64,000 bases of DNA from Aquitalea pelogenes (GCF_001515305.1 NZ_LNQV01000007.1:1-64000); one strand, 5' to 3'. Counted from the stretch's first letter, positions 10,899 through 21,690 are shown. Notes: generated by a model from the sequence alone, not told the origin. A program made the numbers and translations.

Positions 10899-12297
10899 AT
10901 GCCGGCAAATCTCAAGTGCCGGTTGTCAGCCTGATGACCGCACTGCTGGCGGCCTGTGTGGCCTTCCAGCTCAATGCCAGCATGCTCAGTCCGGTATTGG
11001 TCACCATGGCCAAGGAGCTGAGGGCCAGTGAGGCCGCAGTGGGCTTGTCGCAAACTGCATTCTTTACCGCTGCCGCGCTGTTTTCCCTTTTTCTGCCGCG
11101 GCTGGGCGACATGCTGGGGCGACGGCGCGTGTTGCTGGGCATGCTGCTGGTGATGCTGGCTGGCAGTGTGCTGGCTGCGTTGGCACCCTCCATCACCGTG
11201 TTGCAGCTGGCGCGGCTGGTGCAGGGGGTGTCCGGTCCGGTGGTGCCGGTGTGTCTGTTGATGCTGTACCACGAGGTGAATGAACCAAGGCGCTACGGGC
11301 TGCTGATGGGCGTGATAACGGCCGTGAACGGTGGTATTGCCGGCATCGATGCCATTGCCGGCGGCTGGCTGGCCACCCAGTACGGCTTCCGCGCGGTGTT
11401 CTGGTGCATCGCCGTGGTGGCGGCGCTGGCCTGCCTGCTGGTGGCCTGGCTGGCACCGGAATCGCGCCATCGCCACGGTCGCGCATGGACTGGCCGGGGG
11501 TAGCTGCCCTGGTCTGGACGCTCGGTTGCTGGTTGTGGGCATTGCAGCTGGTGGCTGCCGATAGCGGCTGGCCGGGTGTACTGGGCATGGCGCTGGCCGG
11601 GGTGCTGGGTTTGCTGCTGTTTCTGTATCAGGAAAAGTGCAGCCCGCAGCCATTGCTGGCCCTGAGCTTGCTGTGCCAGCGCCGGGTGTGGGCCTTGCTG
11701 CTCACCACGGTGCTCACCATGACCGGAGTATTTGCCATCATCAATGGCCTGGTCATGTCTCACGCTCAAGAGACGGCTGGCCATGGCCTGACGGCAGAAC
11801 AGGCAGCCTGGCTGTTGTTGACCCCTTATGCGCTGATCGGCTGGCTGGTAGGGCCCTGGGCCGGCCAGCTGGCGCCGCGTCTGGGTTATGGCCGGGTACT
11901 GCGCCTGGGGCTGGCGGGCAGCATGCTGGCCATCGTGTTGATGCTGCTCTACGGCTTGTCCAGCCTGTGGTGGATGGTGGCTGCCACCGTGCTGGCGGGG
12001 GTGGCTTATGCCGGCACTGCCAACATCATTCTCAACGGGCTGGGTGTGGTGCTGTCACCGGCCGATGCACCCGGCTTGCTGCCGGGCCTGAATGCTGGAG
12101 CTTTCAATCTGGGAGCCGGGTTGAGCTTTGCCTTGCTGCCGGCCATGGCCTATCAGACCAGCCCGGCTGGCGGCATGCTGCTGGGGCTGGTGGTTCTTAT
12201 GCTGGCATGGCTGGTGTCCTTGCTGATTCCACGTCCCGGCGCGGCAGAACTGGCTGCGGTCGAGCCAGCAGCTCATCACACGGTCGCGTCGAACTGA
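10895..12297 (+). CDS. MFS transporter (frameshifted)
   Basis: This is a major facilitator superfamily permease, 467 residues after correction. The first part (residues 1-195) has about six hydrophobic segments and the loop-2/3 motif RLGDMLGRRRVLLG. The second part (MDWPGVAALVWTLG onward) carries the remaining segments. The two halves are in different frames, with the break at about 11475-11485 in a GC-rich stretch; adding one base joins them. Coupling to the nucleoside hydrolase suggests a nucleoside, base or related substrate, but this is inference. The 3' end overlaps the convergent GGDEF-EAL gene by about 20 bp. Confidence 0.82.
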
Positions 12298-15200
12298 CTT
12301 TCCAGCTTGCTGGCTGTTTGTGGCCGTCCCAGCAGATAGCCTTGTACGCCACCGCAGCCCAGCTTACGCAAATACTGGTGCTGGGCGTCGGTTTCCACGC
12401 CTTCGGCCAGCGTGTTCATGCCTAGTGCCCGTGCCAGGTGAATGATGGCCGATACGATTGCGGCGTCTTCGCTGTCGCCGGGTAATTCGCAGACAAAGGA
12501 ACGGTCAATCTTGATGGTGTCCGGTGCAAACCGTTTCAGGTAGGCCAGGCTGGAATAACCGGTACCGAAATCATCCACCGACAGCCGCACGCCCATGGCC
12601 TTGAGGATGGACAGCTGGCGGGCGGCCAGGTCGGCATCTTCCATCAGCGTACTTTCGGTCACCTCGATTTCCAGGTAATGGCCGGGCAGCCCGCTGGCCT
12701 GCAAGGCTGCACGGACGTCGTCAATAAAGTCGGTACGGGCCAGTTGTCGTGCCGACACATTCACCGCCATCTTGGGCAGGGGCAGGCCTTGTGCCTGCCA
12801 CCTGGCCATTTGCTGGCAGGCCTCACGCAATACCCAGCGTCCCAGCTGGACGATCAGGCCACTGTCTTCGGCAATCGGAATGAAACGGGAAGGCATGATC
12901 AGGCCATCGGTCGGGTGCTGCCAGCGCACCAGTGCTTCGCAGCCGATCAGGGCATGGCTGTTGATGTCGTATTGCGGCTGGAACAGCAGGAACAGCTCAT
13001 TTTGCTCCAGTGCATGGCGCAGACGGTTCTCCAGTTGCAGGCGCTCGGCCACCTGGCTGTTCATTTCCCGCGTGTAGAAGCGGAAGGTATTCCGGCCCTG
13101 GGATTTGGCATGGTACATGGCCAGGTCGGCATTCATCAGCAGGGTCTGGATATCCTGCCCGTCGTCGGGCAGCAGGCTGATGCCGATGCTGCAGCCGACC
13201 ACCAGCGAGGCACCGCCCACATCAAACGGGGTTTGCATCGCACGCAGGATGCGTTCTGCCACCTGTGCCGCTTCGTCTGGCTGGCTGATGGCCGGCAGAA
13301 TCAGCACAAACTCGTCGCCGCCGGTGCGGCCCACCGTATCCAGCTCGCGCACTGCAGCGCACAGGCGGCTGGCCACCTGCTTGAGCAATTCGTCACCCTT
13401 GTTGTGGCCCAGGGTGTCATTGATGTTCTTGAAGTGGTCCAGGTCGACAAACAGCACCGCCAGCTTGCCGGCCAGGCGCTCGGCCTGGCGAATGGCTTGT
13501 TGCAGGCGGTCGTGGATGAGAATGCGGTTGGGCAGGTCGGTCAGCGCGTCGAATTCTGCCAGATGCTGGATGCGTGCCTCATGCGCCTTGCGTTCGGAAA
13601 TATCGCTGAACAGGGCGACATGGTGGGTGATGTTGCCCTGTTCGTCGGTCAGCACGCTGATATTCAGCCATTCCGGGTAGGTTTCCCCGTTTTTGCGCCG
13701 GTTCCAGATTTCTCCGGACCATTGCCCGCGCTGGCTCAGGTTGCGCCACATCTGCTGGTAAAAATCGGCATTGTGCTGGCCGGATGCCAGCAGGGCAGGG
13801 GTACGGCCCAGCACGTCCTGTTCGCTATAGCCGGTAATCTGGGTAAACGCGTGGTTGACGGCCAGAATGCGGTTGTCGGCGCTGGTGATCAGGATGGCTT
13901 CATTGCTGGATTCGAACACCCGCGCCGCCAGGCGTTGCTGACGTGCCGCATGGTGGCGCTGGCTGATATCGCGTGCGGTGGCGCACAGATAATGCTCATC
14001 CTGATAGGCAAGGCCGGTCAGCGTCACTTCCAGGTGCTGGTGTCCATCGGCATTTTCCAGCCGGGTTTCAAAGCTGTGTGGCAGGGCGTGATCGCCGGCC
14101 GTGGACAGGATGGACATCAGTTGCCGGTGATGGGCCTCGTCTTGCTCCAGATAATCCCGCGCCGCCCGGTTGGCATACACCAGTGTCCCGTGGCTGTCTT
14201 GCAGCAGCACCATGTCGGTGGCGTGGTCGATCATGAAGTGGCTGAGCTTCAGCTCGCGGCTATTGGCTTGCAGCTCGGCATGGCTGCGGCGCAAATCATC
14301 CTGGTAACGCGCCAGCAGTGCGTTGATCCAGCGGTTGAAAAACCAGTACAGCAGGCTGGCACAGCCCATGGCCAGCAACGTCATCAGCACGGTGGCCTTG
14401 ATCCGCTGCAGCAACTGGGCTTCCAGCAAGCTGCTGGCCTGCTGGTTCTCCACCTGGATCGACTGCACATGCATGGCATTGATCAGCGTCCAGTTCCAGC
14501 CCGGCAGACGGTGTACATAAGCCAGATGACTGACCGCCTGCTGCTTGCCCGGTTGCGGCACGCTGTAGCTGAGGTAGCCGCCCTTGCTGCCCAGCTGCAT
14601 GGCTTCTTGCACCCGGCTGCGCAAAGGCTCGGGCAGCGACTGGTAGTGCTTGCCCTGCAAGTCCGGCTGCGCCAGATACAGGCGCAGCACGCCGCGCTCG
14701 TCAATCACCATCAGGTCGTCCTTGTCCCCGCTTTGCTGGCTGCCCGCCAGCAGGGTCAAGGCCTGTTGTTGCAGTTCGGCTTCCACATTGGCCAGGTATT
14801 CGCCACTGCCGATCAACCAGTCATAAGGCGCAAAGTGCCGCGCGTAGGCAATCTTGTCCGCCATTTGCCGGGTGCCGGGCAGATACCAGCGATAAGTGGA
14901 AAAACCGGCCGCTTGCGGGCCACGTACCGAGGCAATCAGGGTTTGCATGATGTAATGCCCCTGATCGTCGCGGTTATCCAGCAAGGAGCTGCCTTCGCGG
15001 TCCGGCACCGTGGGCAGCAGCACGCAGCGGCCATCCATGGTGTCGATGAAAAAATAGCCCCGGCCGTCAAAAAAACGCAGCGGGCGCAGCGCCGTCACGA
15101 TCAGCGCCTTTACCTCGGCCGCCGGCAGGCGCTGGTGTTCATGTTCCCAGATGCGCTCGGCCAGCAGGTAGGCCTGGTCCACCTGGACGCGCAATTGCTG

Positions 15201-15443
15201 GCGCATGTCCTCACGGGCACGGCTGCGCATGGCCAGCAGGATGTGGCTGGTCTGCTCTGCCGACGATTGCAGGTAGGCACGTGCATGCTGGTAGGCATCC
15301 CGTTCCACCTGTTGTTGGCGTGCATGGTAATCCGTCCGGCTGGCAAGCAGGAAATAGGTGGCCAGGGTCATGGCCAGCAAGAAGATGATCAGCAGGGTGC
15401 CTAATAACTGCAAACGCCACAGTCTGGCCTGGTTGCGCAGCAT
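12276..15443 (-). CDS. Sensor GGDEF-EAL protein (Cache-PAS-PAS-GGDEF-EAL)
   Basis: This is a 1055-residue membrane protein for c-di-GMP metabolism. An N-terminal transmembrane helix (about 10-32), a periplasmic Cache-type sensor (with GYFFIDTMDGRCVLLP), and a second helix near 360-380 (LLAMGCASLLYWF) precede two PAS domains (one with ITGYSEQDVLGRTPALLASG). The GGDEF domain is intact (RTGGDEFVLIL, near residue 706). The EAL domain has EALVRW (near 834), DDFGTGYSSL, KIDRSFV and EGVET. Both catalytic motifs look intact, so it could make or degrade c-di-GMP, or use GGDEF for GTP-sensing regulation of EAL. It is a single gene, convergent with the MFS gene. Confidence 0.93.
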   Translation of the reverse strand: MLRNQARLWRLQLLGTLLIIFLLAMTLATYFLLASRTDYHARQQQVERDAYQHARAYLQSSAEQTSHILLAMRSRAREDMRQQLRVQVDQAYLLAERIWEHEHQRLPAAEVKALIVTALRPLRFFDGRGYFFIDTMDGRCVLLPTVPDREGSSLLDNRDDQGHYIMQTLIASVRGPQAAGFSTYRWYLPGTRQMADKIAYARHFAPYDWLIGSGEYLANVEAELQQQALTLLAGSQQSGDKDDLMVIDERGVLRLYLAQPDLQGKHYQSLPEPLRSRVQEAMQLGSKGGYLSYSVPQPGKQQAVSHLAYVHRLPGWNWTLINAMHVQSIQVENQQASSLLEAQLLQRIKATVLMTLLAMGCASLLYWFFNRWINALLARYQDDLRRSHAELQANSRELKLSHFMIDHATDMVLLQDSHGTLVYANRAARDYLEQDEAHHRQLMSILSTAGDHALPHSFETRLENADGHQHLEVTLTGLAYQDEHYLCATARDISQRHHAARQQRLAARVFESSNEAILITSADNRILAVNHAFTQITGYSEQDVLGRTPALLASGQHNADFYQQMWRNLSQRGQWSGEIWNRRKNGETYPEWLNISVLTDEQGNITHHVALFSDISERKAHEARIQHLAEFDALTDLPNRILIHDRLQQAIRQAERLAGKLAVLFVDLDHFKNINDTLGHNKGDELLKQVASRLCAAVRELDTVGRTGGDEFVLILPAISQPDEAAQVAERILRAMQTPFDVGGASLVVGCSIGISLLPDDGQDIQTLLMNADLAMYHAKSQGRNTFRFYTREMNSQVAERLQLENRLRHALEQNELFLLFQPQYDINSHALIGCEALVRWQHPTDGLIMPSRFIPIAEDSGLIVQLGRWVLREACQQMARWQAQGLPLPKMAVNVSARQLARTDFIDDVRAALQASGLPGHYLEIEVTESTLMEDADLAARQLSILKAMGVRLSVDDFGTGYSSLAYLKRFAPDTIKIDRSFVCELPGDSEDAAIVSAIIHLARALGMNTLAEGVETDAQHQYLRKLGCGGVQGYLLGRPQTASKLESQFDATV

Positions 15444-15536
15444 TGATAAACGGATTCCACAAAAATGGCCGGCCAGTATAAATGAATGTCATGGGGGTGC
15501 CGGAAAGAAAGTGCCACAACTTTGATCTGCTTCAGG

Positions 15537-15542
15537 TAAAAT
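15537..15542 (+). promoter_or_regulatory. Candidate -10 element of rnpB
   Basis: TAAAAT ends 8 bases before the predicted 5' end of RNase P RNA. No good TTGACA-like -35 is present at 16-18 bp, so only the -10 is proposed. Confidence 0.5.
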
Positions 15543-15550
15543 CGCCGGTT

Positions 15551-15911
15551 GGAAGTCAGACAGACAGTCGCCGCGCTGCTGCGCAAGCAGGGGCGGGGAG
15601 GAAAGTCCGGGCTCCGCAGAGCATGATGCCGGCTAACGGCCGGGCGCCGTGAGGCGACGGAAAGTGGAACAGAGAGCTGAACCGCCGATGGCTGACTTGT
15701 CAGCACAGGTAAGGGTGAAAAGGTGCGGTAAGAGCGCACCGCGGACGTGGCAACACGGACGGCAGGCTAAACCCCATCAGGAGCAAGACCAAATAGGGGG
15801 GCGTTAACGTGGCTCGCGTTGTCCCCGGGTAGGTTGCTTGAGACTGTCGGTAACGGCAGTACTAGAGGAATGACTGTCCAACGACAGAACCCGGCTTATC
15901 GGCTGACTTCC
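15551..15911 (+). ncRNA. rnpB: RNase P RNA, class A
   Basis: This is the catalytic RNA of RNase P, which trims tRNA 5' leaders. The 5' end GGAAGTCAG pairs with the 3' CTGACTTCC (P1). The conserved bacterial blocks GAGGAAAGTCCGGGCTCC and, further on, AGGGTGAAAAGGTGCGGTAAGA and ACAGAACCCGGCTTATCGG are all present in the expected order. About 361 nt is a normal length for a type A RNA. It lies alone between the divergent GGDEF-EAL gene and dusB. Confidence 0.97.
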
Positions 15912-16056
15912 AATCCCCACCCCACTCGCAGTACCCGTCAGTACCATTTCTTCTCGCTATCGATCTTGCTCAAAAAATAAGCAAAAAGGTTTTTACTGCT
16001 TAAAAAAAAAGCATTACAATGGCCGCCCTTTTGCTTGTTTGACCGCAGAACACCTG

Positions 16057-17079
16057 ATGCGCATTGGTCCTTACACCCTGAAAAACCGGCTGATCGTCGC
16101 TCCCATGGCGGGTGTGACGGACCGTCCGTTTCGCATGCTGTGCAAGAAAATGGGCGCAGCCATGGCGGTGTCGGAAATGATCACGTCCAACAAGTCATTG
16201 TGGGCGACGGCCAAGACCTTGCGCCGGGCCGACCACACTGGCGAAGTGGAGCCGATTTCGGTGCAGATTGCCGGTTCGGACCCGGCCCAGATGGCGGAGG
16301 CCGCACGCATCAATGTGGAGCAGGGCGCGCAGATCATCGACATCAACATGGGTTGTCCGGCCAAGAAGGTATGCAATGTGGCGGCCGGTTCGGCCCTGTT
16401 GCGTGACGAAGCACTGGTGGGCCGCATTCTGGACGCGGTGGTCAAGGCAGTGGATGTGCCGGTGACGCTGAAAACCCGTACCGGCTGGAGTCCCGAGCAT
16501 CGCAATGCCTTGCGCATTGCACGGCTGGCCGAGGACTGCGGCATCGCGGCGCTGGCGCTGCATGGCCGCACCCGTGAAGACATGTATCGCGGTGCTGCCG
16601 AATACGACACCATCCGCGCGGTCAAGGCCAGCATCGGTATTCCGCTGATTGCCAACGGCGACATCGACACGCCGCAAAAGGCGCAGCAGGTATTGCAGTA
16701 CACCGGTGCCGATGCGGTGATGATAGGCCGGGCGGCGCAGGGGCGGCCGTGGATTTTCCGCGAAATGCAGCATTACCTGGAAACGGGTGAATGCCTGCCG
16801 CCACCCACGGTGACGGAAATCCGCCAGCTGTTGCTGGAGCATCTGGATGATTTGTACGGGTTTTACGGCGAGTATTCGGGTTGTCGCATCGCCCGCAAGC
16901 ACATTGCCTGGTACACCAGGGGGCTGAGGGGCTCCAATGAGTTTCGCCAGACCATGTACCAGCTGGAAGAAACCGGCAGCCAGCGCCTGGCGGTGGCAGG
17001 CTATTTCGATCAGCTGGCTGGCTTGTCGGAACACCTGGAATACCTGGACGAGCTGGCCGAAGAGACGGTGTCGGCTTGA
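16057..17079 (+). CDS. dusB: tRNA-dihydrouridine synthase B
   Basis: This flavoenzyme reduces specific uridines in the tRNA D-loop to dihydrouridine, using NADPH. The 340 residues begin MRIGPYTLKNRLIVAPMAGVTD, matching the DusB start. They contain the conserved INMGCPAKKVCN with catalytic Cys, the TLKTRTGW lysine region, LHGRTRED and NGDI. ATG 16057 was chosen over a TTG six codons upstream because it coincides with the family N-terminus. fis follows downstream, the classic dusB-fis pair. Confidence 0.95.
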   Translation: MRIGPYTLKNRLIVAPMAGVTDRPFRMLCKKMGAAMAVSEMITSNKSLWATAKTLRRADHTGEVEPISVQIAGSDPAQMAEAARINVEQGAQIIDINMGCPAKKVCNVAAGSALLRDEALVGRILDAVVKAVDVPVTLKTRTGWSPEHRNALRIARLAEDCGIAALALHGRTREDMYRGAAEYDTIRAVKASIGIPLIANGDIDTPQKAQQVLQYTGADAVMIGRAAQGRPWIFREMQHYLETGECLPPPTVTEIRQLLLEHLDDLYGFYGEYSGCRIARKHIAWYTRGLRGSNEFRQTMYQLEETGSQRLAVAGYFDQLAGLSEHLEYLDELAEETVSA

Positions 17080-17165
17080 CCGGCAGCCAGCAGCAGGAGG
17101 CCCGGGGGCGGGCTACAGTGCAGTACACAGCGTTCACACCATATGTTGAAGACAGAACAATAAAC

Positions 17166-17420
17166 ATGCAAAACAACGAACATATTTCCCAGTCGGTGCG
17201 GCTGGCGATGGAACAATACTTCCGTGATCTGGACGGCGAAATACCTGCCTCGATCTACGATATGGTGCTGGCCTGTGTGGAAAAACCCCTGATCGAGGTG
17301 GTGCTCACCCACACGCAGGGCAACCAGACCCGGGCGGCAGAGCTGCTTGGGCTCAATCGCAACACCCTGCGTAAGAAGACAGCGTTACCGGCGTACGCGC
17401 TGCGGTGGCCGCTGGCATGA
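17166..17420 (+). CDS. fis: Fis nucleoid protein, C-terminus replaced
   Basis: Fis is a small DNA-bending regulator of rRNA, recombination and nucleoid structure. Residues from MQNNEHISQS to GNQTRAAELLGLNRNTLRKK are standard Fis, including the complete helix-turn-helix up to LRKK. Other Fis proteins end there in a short LQQHG-type tail. Here the sequence instead continues with 13 unrelated residues to a stop at 17418-17420. The DNA after codon LRKK belongs to a HAD phosphatase read in another frame. The gene is therefore cut at its last few codons by a deletion or a misjoin at about 17375-17378. Confidence 0.88.
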   Translation: MQNNEHISQSVRLAMEQYFRDLDGEIPASIYDMVLACVEKPLIEVVLTHTQGNQTRAAELLGLNRNTLRKKTALPAYALRWPLA

Positions 17421-17563
17421 CGGTGCTGGGCTTTACCGGTGCCGGGCATGTGGCCGACGGCCAGTCCGACAAGCTGCTGGCCTGCGGGGCCTGCACCACC
17501 TTCAATGACATGCAGCGCCTGCCCGAGCTGGTGGCCCTGCTGTGCCAACACAACAAGCAATGA
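17375..17563 (+). pseudogene. C-terminal fragment of a HAD-family phosphatase
   Basis: In frame 2 the codons starting at 17375 read [20 protein letters not shown] and end [18 protein letters not shown] at a TGA at 17561-17563. This is the motif IV region and tail of a beta-phosphoglucomutase-like HAD hydrolase, roughly the last 60 residues. The N-terminal two thirds with the DxD nucleophile are absent; instead fis sequence abuts, sharing GAAG at the join. HAD phosphatases of this type sit inside polyol ABC-transport operons, matching the genes that follow. With no start codon of its own it is a remnant as sequenced. Confidence 0.8.
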
Positions 17564-17600
17564 CAAAAGCGGCGACTCAAGCCGCCGGAGGAGACAAGAC

Positions 17601-18710
17601 ATGGCAAGCGTCAACCTGCGTAATGTAAGCAAGCGTTATGGCGACAACCCGGAAGTGATGCGTGACATCAATCTGGACATTCAGGATGGAGAATTCGTGG
17701 TGTTTGTCGGCCCCAGCGGCTGCGGCAAATCCACCCTGCTGCGCATGATTGCCGGTCTGGAAGACATCAGCGGTGGTGATTTGCTGATTGGCGAGGACCG
17801 CATGAATGCCGTGCCGCCGGCAAAGCGCGGCATCGCCATGGTGTTCCAGTCCTATGCGCTCTACCCGCATATGTCGCTGTACGACAATATGGCCTTCGGC
17901 CTGAAGCTGGCGGGCAAATCCAAGAGCGAGATAGACGCCGCCGTGCGCAAGGCTGCCAGCATCCTGCATATCGACCACCTGCTGGACCGCAAGCCCAAGG
18001 CGCTGTCCGGCGGCCAGCGCCAGCGTGTGGCCATTGGCCGCGCCATCACCCGCGAGCCCAAGGTTTTCCTGTTTGACGAGCCGCTGTCCAATCTGGACGC
18101 CGCGCTGCGGGTGAAAATGCGGCTGGAGTTCTCCCGTCTGCATCAGGACCTGAAAACCACCATGATCTATGTCACCCACGATCAGGTGGAAGCCATGACG
18201 CTGGCCGACAAGATCGTGGTGCTGTCGGCCGGGCGCATCGAACAGGTGGGCAGCCCGAAAACCCTGTACCACCACCCGGCCAACCGTTTTGTTGCGGGCT
18301 TTATCGGTTCGCCCAAGATGAACTTCATCGACGGCACCGTCAGCGCCATCGATGCCGAAACCGTCACCGTGCAGATCAACAACGGCGGCCTGCAGCAGGT
18401 GTGCGTGGCGGCGAGCGGCATCAAGCCGGGCGATGCGGTCAGCATTGGCGTGCGGCCGGAATACCTGCAACTGGACAGCGACAAGCCGGTGATCAAGGCC
18501 ACGGTCAGCACCGTGGAAGGGCTGGGTGACTTCTCTTATATCTACGCCGCCTCCGCCAGCGCCGAAGAGCCATTGATCAGCCGCATCCCGGACGCGCTGG
18601 AAGTGGCCAACGGCAGCGCAGTGGGTTTCTCCATCAAGCCGCACCACTGTCATCTGTTCGACAGCAAGGGTGAAGCCATGCCACGCACCACCCCGCGCAC
18701 CCAGCACTGA
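17601..18710 (+). CDS. mtlK: Polyol ABC transporter ATP-binding protein (MalK/SmoK family)
   Basis: This ATPase subunit powers a sugar or sugar-alcohol ABC importer at the inner membrane face. Its 369 residues show Walker [11 protein letters not shown]-loop [10 protein letters not shown], signature [14 protein letters not shown], Walker [13 protein letters not shown], the H-loop THDQVEAM, and a C-terminal MalK-type OB/TOBE domain (from about 235). ATG 17601 has a GGAGGAG ribosome site. The neighbours (mannitol dehydrogenase, xylulokinase, fructokinase) point to mannitol, sorbitol or arabitol. The partner binding protein and two permeases normally encoded upstream are missing, apparently lost at the fis junction, so the transporter is incomplete in this window. 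Confidence 0.87.
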   Translation: MASVNLRNVSKRYGDNPEVMRDINLDIQDGEFVVFVGPSGCGKSTLLRMIAGLEDISGGDLLIGEDRMNAVPPAKRGIAMVFQSYALYPHMSLYDNMAFGLKLAGKSKSEIDAAVRKAASILHIDHLLDRKPKALSGGQRQRVAIGRAITREPKVFLFDEPLSNLDAALRVKMRLEFSRLHQDLKTTMIYVTHDQVEAMTLADKIVVLSAGRIEQVGSPKTLYHHPANRFVAGFIGSPKMNFIDGTVSAIDAETVTVQINNGGLQQVCVAASGIKPGDAVSIGVRPEYLQLDSDKPVIKATVSTVEGLGDFSYIYAASASAEEPLISRIPDALEVANGSAVGFSIKPHHCHLFDSKGEAMPRTTPRTQH

Positions 18711-18806
18711 TACCAAGCATTGCAGCGCCTGCACCGCCCTTGCCCATACGGCAGGGGCGCGGGGACGGCTGCGCCCTGAACAAGCCAAACACAGGAAGCA
18801 CAGATC

Positions 18807-20197
18807 ATGACTTCATCCCGACAACAGCCCGGCTGGCTGCACATTGGTGCCGGTTCCTTCCATCGCGCACATCAGGCCTGGTATCTGGACCAGCTGGCCA
18901 AGCAGGGCCAGCCCGCCTGGAAGCTTTTGCTGGGCAATATCCGCGCCGACATGTCGCCACTGCTGGAGCAACTGGCCGCACAAAACGGCGTGTACACGCT
19001 GGAAACCATCTCCCCGGCAGGTGAGCACCACTATGAAGAAATCAACGCCATTCAGGCCGTCATTCCCTGGGATGACCGGTTAGCCGCGCTGATTGCGGCG
19101 GGCGCGGACAGCAACACGCGGGTGATTTCCTTCACGGTGACCGAGGGTGGTTACTACCTGGACCAGCATCTGCAACTGGACACCGCCAATGCCGACCTCG
19201 CAGCCGACCTGCAAGGCGGCCTCAACACCATCTACGGTGCGATTGCCGCCATCCTGCGCACCCGCATGGCAGACAGCGGCACGCCGGTCACCCTGCTCAA
19301 CTGTGACAACCTGCGCCATAACGGCGAGCGCTTTCACAGCGGGCTGAAGCAGTTTTTGCAACTGCGTGGCGAAACCGGTTTGCTCGACTGGGTGGACAGC
19401 CATACCAGCAGCCCCAACTGCATGGTGGACCGCATCACCCCGCGCCCCACGCCGGAAGTTGTCGCGCGGGTACAGGCAGCCACCGGCAAGCACGACCCCT
19501 GCGCCATCATGGGCGAGTCCTTCATCCAGTGGGTGGTGGAAGACAACTTTATTGCCGGTCGCCCGGCGCTGGAGGCGGTAGGCGTGGAAATGGTGGAGTC
19601 GGTACTGCCGTATGAGGAAGCCAAAATCCGCATCCTCAACGCCAGTCACAGCTGCATTGCCTGGGCCGGCACCTTGATCGGCCTGTCCAGCATAGACGAA
19701 AGCACCGCCGTGCCGTCCATCCGCCAGATGGCTTTCGATTACGTCACCCAGGACGTTATCCCCTGCCTGAGCCCCAGCCCGCTGGATCTGGCGGCCTACC
19801 GCGACACCGTACTGGAGCGCTTTGGCAACCCGCACATCCGCGACAGCAACCAGCGCGTGGCCGCTGACGGCTTCTCCAAGGTGCCGGGTTTCATCGCTCC
19901 CACCTTGCAGCAATGCGTGGCGCGCGGCGCGGTGCCGGAGGCCACCTGCATGCTGCCGGCGCTGTTCTTCCGCTTCCTGCAACGCTGGCAAGCCAATACA
20001 CTGCCATACACCTATCAGGACGGTATCATGGACGCCGCTGCCTGCCGCCAGATGCTGACCGCCGCCGACCCGGTGGCGCCTTCTGCGCCGACCCCATGCT
20101 GTGGGGCAGCCTGGCTGGCACAGCTCAACTGGAAGCACCGCTGCGTGCGGCGCTGCAAAAAGTCGACCAGTGGCTGGATGGCATGCAGGCAGGCTGA
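18807..20197 (+). CDS. mtlD: Mannitol 2-dehydrogenase (frameshifted near 3' end)
   Basis: This long-chain polyol dehydrogenase oxidises D-mannitol (or D-arabitol/sorbitol) to the ketose with NAD+. The N-terminal nucleotide-binding region includes [17 protein letters not shown], followed by VTEGGYY, the catalytic-domain motif with VDRITP, and the active-site stretch [14 protein letters not shown]. The frame breaks at about 20076 (GTGGCGCC, probably GTGGCGGCC). The correct continuation [14 protein letters not shown] ends at the stop 20195-20197, giving about 463 residues. Without correction the frame reads through into xylB and beyond, producing a spurious giant fusion. It follows mtlK by 96 bp. 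Confidence 0.9.
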
Positions 20198-20222
20198 TTC
20201 GGGCAATCCGCTGGAGAGAGCG

Positions 20223-21688
20223 ATGTATCTTGGAATTGATCTGGGCACCTCGGAAGTCAAGGTTGTCCTGCTGGATGAGGCGGGCAGCCTGCTGGCCGTC
20301 GCCGGGGAAAGCCTGAGCGTATCCCGGCCACGGCCCGGCTGGTCCGAGCAGCAGCCGGAAGACTGGTGGCAGGCCACCGGCAAGGCCATTGCCAAGCTGC
20401 GAGACAAGGCCGGCGCGGCCTTTGCCGGCGTGCGCGCCATCGGCCTGTCCGGCCAGATGCATGGCGCGGTACTGCTGGATGAGCACGACCGGGTATTGCG
20501 CCCGGCCATTTTGTGGAACGACTTGCGCAGTGTGGCCGAATGCCAGGCACTGACGGCTGCTGCGCCGCGTCTGCACCAGTTGGCAGGGAACCTGGCCATG
20601 CCGGGCTTTACCGCGCCCAAGCTGTTGTGGGTGGCCCGCCACGAGCCAGAACTGTTTGCTGCCACCGCTACCGTACTGCTACCCAAGGACTACCTGCGCC
20701 TGCGCATGACCGGGGCCAAGGTGTGCGACACCTCGGATGCCTCCGGCACCTTGTGGCTGGATGTAGCCGAACGCGACTGGTCGGATGAATTGCTGGCCGC
20801 CTCCGGCATGCGCCGTGATCAGATGCCGCAACTGGTGGAGGGCCTGCAAGCTGCGGGCAGCCTGCTGCCGGAAGTCGCCGCCGCCTGGGGCCTGGGTGAT
20901 GACGTCATCGTGGCCGGTGGTGCCGGTGACGGTGCGGCCAGTGCAGTCGGCATCGGTGCAGTGGAGCCGGGGGATGGTTTCCTCTCGCTTGGCACCTCCG
21001 GCGTGATGTTTGTGGTGGATGATAGTTTCCGCCCCAATCCGGCCTCCGCCCTGCATACCTTCTGTCATGCCCTGCCCGGCCGCTGGAACCAGATGAGCGT
21101 GATGCTGGCCGCCGCCAGCTGTCTGCGCTGGTTCTGCAAGCTCACCAGCGTGGATGAAGCCAGCCTGCTGCAGGAAATCGAAGCCATGCCGGACGAGGCG
21201 CGCGCCAGTGCGCCGGTATTCCTGCCCTATCTGTCCGGCGAACGCACCCCGCACAACGACCCCTTCGCGCCCGGCGTGTTCTGGGGCCTGACCCAGGCGC
21301 ACGACCGCGCCGCGCTGGGCTATGCGGTGCTGGAAGGCGTCAGCTTCGGCATGGTGGACGGGCTGGATGCGCTGCGTGCCGCCGGCAGTCAGGTCAGCCA
21401 GCTGTCGCTGGTGGGCGGTGGCGCGCGCAGCCCGTTCTGGGCACAACTGCTGGCCGATGCGCTGCAACTGGACATTGTCACCCACGTGGGCAGTGAAGCC
21501 GGTGGTGCACTGGCGCCGCCCGGCTGGGCTGGCTGGCTGCGGGCGGTGATATCGCCACCGTATGCACCAGGCCACCGGTGCAGGCCGTGTATCAGCCGGA
21601 TGCCCAGCGCCATCAGGCGCTGCAAGGCCGTCTGCAACTTTTCCGTGACATCTACCGGAACCGACCGGTTCCGCATCAAGAGGCCTGA
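20223..21688 (+). CDS. xylB: Xylulokinase (frameshifted near 3' end)
   Basis: A FGGY-family kinase that phosphorylates D-xylulose, the product of arabitol oxidation, to xylulose 5-phosphate. The N-terminal ATPase motif [12 protein letters not shown], substrate segment [17 protein letters not shown], and the C-terminal lobe [13 protein letters not shown] are present. A frame break at about 21513 (CTGGCGCC for a likely CTGGGCGCC) displaces the last 60 residues. The corrected tail, [11 protein letters not shown] to [10 protein letters not shown], ends at 21686-21688 for about 488 residues. This corresponds to mtlY in Pseudomonas mannitol operons. The transaldolase gene starts two bases later. 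Confidence 0.9.
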
Positions 21689-21690
21689 GC

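Noticed and set aside
12678-15404. 908-codon plus-strand open frame
   Set aside because: It is the antisense of the GGDEF-EAL gene, which carries all expected catalytic motifs.
17439-17600. N-terminal extension of the ABC ATPase
   Set aside because: The extension overlaps the HAD fragment in another frame; the true ATG at 17601 has a strong ribosome site and matches the family start.
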